Below are positions 63,687 to 64,000 of a stretch of 64,000 nucleotides of DNA, piece after piece (the stretch's first letter is position 1; each line of letters starts with the position of its first letter). The translations under genes were made by a program, and so were the position numbers. Under the pieces are notes generated by a model. That model saw only the letters and a program-made list of their open reading frames with translations. It was not told the origin of the DNA and ran no database searches. Source of the stretch: Campylobacter ureolyticus (GTDB taxonomy: Bacteria > Campylobacterota > Campylobacteria > Campylobacterales > Campylobacteraceae); assembly GCF_013372225.1 (NCBI RefSeq), contig NZ_CP053832.1:1550001-1614000 (forward strand). Reading direction: 5' to 3'.

Positions 63687-64000
63687 TTGAATGAAATTTT
63701 AAATATTTTAAACAATTTAAAAACTCAGAAACAAAAAACTTTTATACAAAAATTAATTTTTACAAAATATAAAATTTTAGGTGTAAAAACTCCGCATTTA
63801 AGGAAGATTGCTAACAATTTATGTAAAAATTTAAATAATTCTAATCTTTTAAACTTTATAAACTCAGATGATGAAATTTTTGAAATGATTTTACTTAAAG
63901 GGCTTATTTTGACTGATTTAAAATGCGAGTTTTCTAAAAAACTAACTCTTTATGATAAATATATTAAAAAAGCTGATAATTTGGCATTAATTGATACTAT
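63687..64000 (+). CDS. DNA alkylation repair protein, AlkD-like (partial)
   Basis: The first 104 codons of a gene that runs past the right edge. Translation from TTG 63687 (AAAAGG at 63675-63680) begins MNEILNILNNLKTQKQK and continues with IQKLIFTKYKILGVKTPHLR, the N-terminal HEAT-like repeat of the AlkD/AlkC alkylation-repair family (TKY-x-ILGVK-x-P-x-LR). AlkD removes bulky or positively charged alkylpurines. The TTG is chosen because the ATG four bases on is out of frame and stops at once. The catalytic residues lie outside the window. Confidence 0.75.
   Translation, partial: MNEILNILNNLKTQKQKTFIQKLIFTKYKILGVKTPHLRKIANNLCKNLNNSNLLNFINSDDEIFEMILLKGLILTDLKCEFSKKLTLYDKYIKKADNLALIDT

Overview
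The window reads as chromosomal DNA of a Campylobacter species (Campylobacterota). It is very AT-rich, most genes are spaced only a few bases apart, Shine-Dalgarno sites are of the AAGGA type, and many promoters show the extended -10 pattern TGN-TATAAT or TGN-TAAAAT. Recognised gene strings match those I recall from Campylobacter jejuni: rqcH-cdsA-dxr, plsY-folB-cosR-ppx, and lpxB-greA-serB-tal-rplY-pth-lysA-pheA-hisC-dxs-perR-ubiE-xseA-serC. Two blocks that interrupt the last string in C. jejuni are missing here: fliF-fliG-fliH between hisC and dxs, and cheV-cheA-cheW near serB. A pilT gene is present instead. This fits a non-flagellated, possibly twitching species such as the C. ureolyticus / C. 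hominis / C. gracilis group. The species is an inference.

Layout. 1-2.3 kb: the tail of a probable tilS, an unrecognised gene, a NosL-like copper protein and a decayed gene. 2.3-7.7 kb (minus): leuC-mobA-pldA-gntP-glxK. 7.8-11 kb (plus): rqcH, cdsA, dxr. 11-13.9 kb: an unrecognised wHTH/membrane protein, an orphan amino-acid binding protein and a truncated MTHFR-like gene. 13.9-23.2 kb: a HerA-like ATPase, plsY, folB, a CosR-type regulator with its own histidine kinase, ppx/gppA, luxS, dut and rubrerythrin. 23.3-32.8 kb: yciA, ciaB, a YcxB-like protein, a three-part LplT-PlsC-Aas fusion, brnQ, a ggt remnant and htpX. 32.8-41.8 kb is the accessory zone: IS110-like and other remnants, a tRNA cluster (Ser, Cys, Leu, Gly, Ala) with a lipoprotein gene inside it, flotillin, a frameshifted FUSC transporter, a type II restriction-modification pair, an IS1595-family element and a frameshifted EamA transporter. 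41.8-62.2 kb (minus): a long housekeeping string from lpxB down to tpx. 62.2-64 kb: a YnfA-like remnant, an AEC transporter, tRNA-Met and the start of an AlkD-like gene.

How the genes fit together. GntP and GlxK would import and phosphorylate glycerate. PldA makes lysophospholipids and the LplT-PlsC-Aas fusion could re-acylate them; PlsY and CdsA make new phospholipid. Dxs and Dxr are the first two steps of the MEP isoprenoid route. PerR, rubrerythrin, Tpx and CosR form an oxidative-stress set. At least eight genes are broken or reduced to fragments (1.9 kb gene, MTHFR-like, ggt, IS110-like, 33.3 kb gene, FUSC, EamA, ynfA-like), so gene decay is a marked feature of this window.
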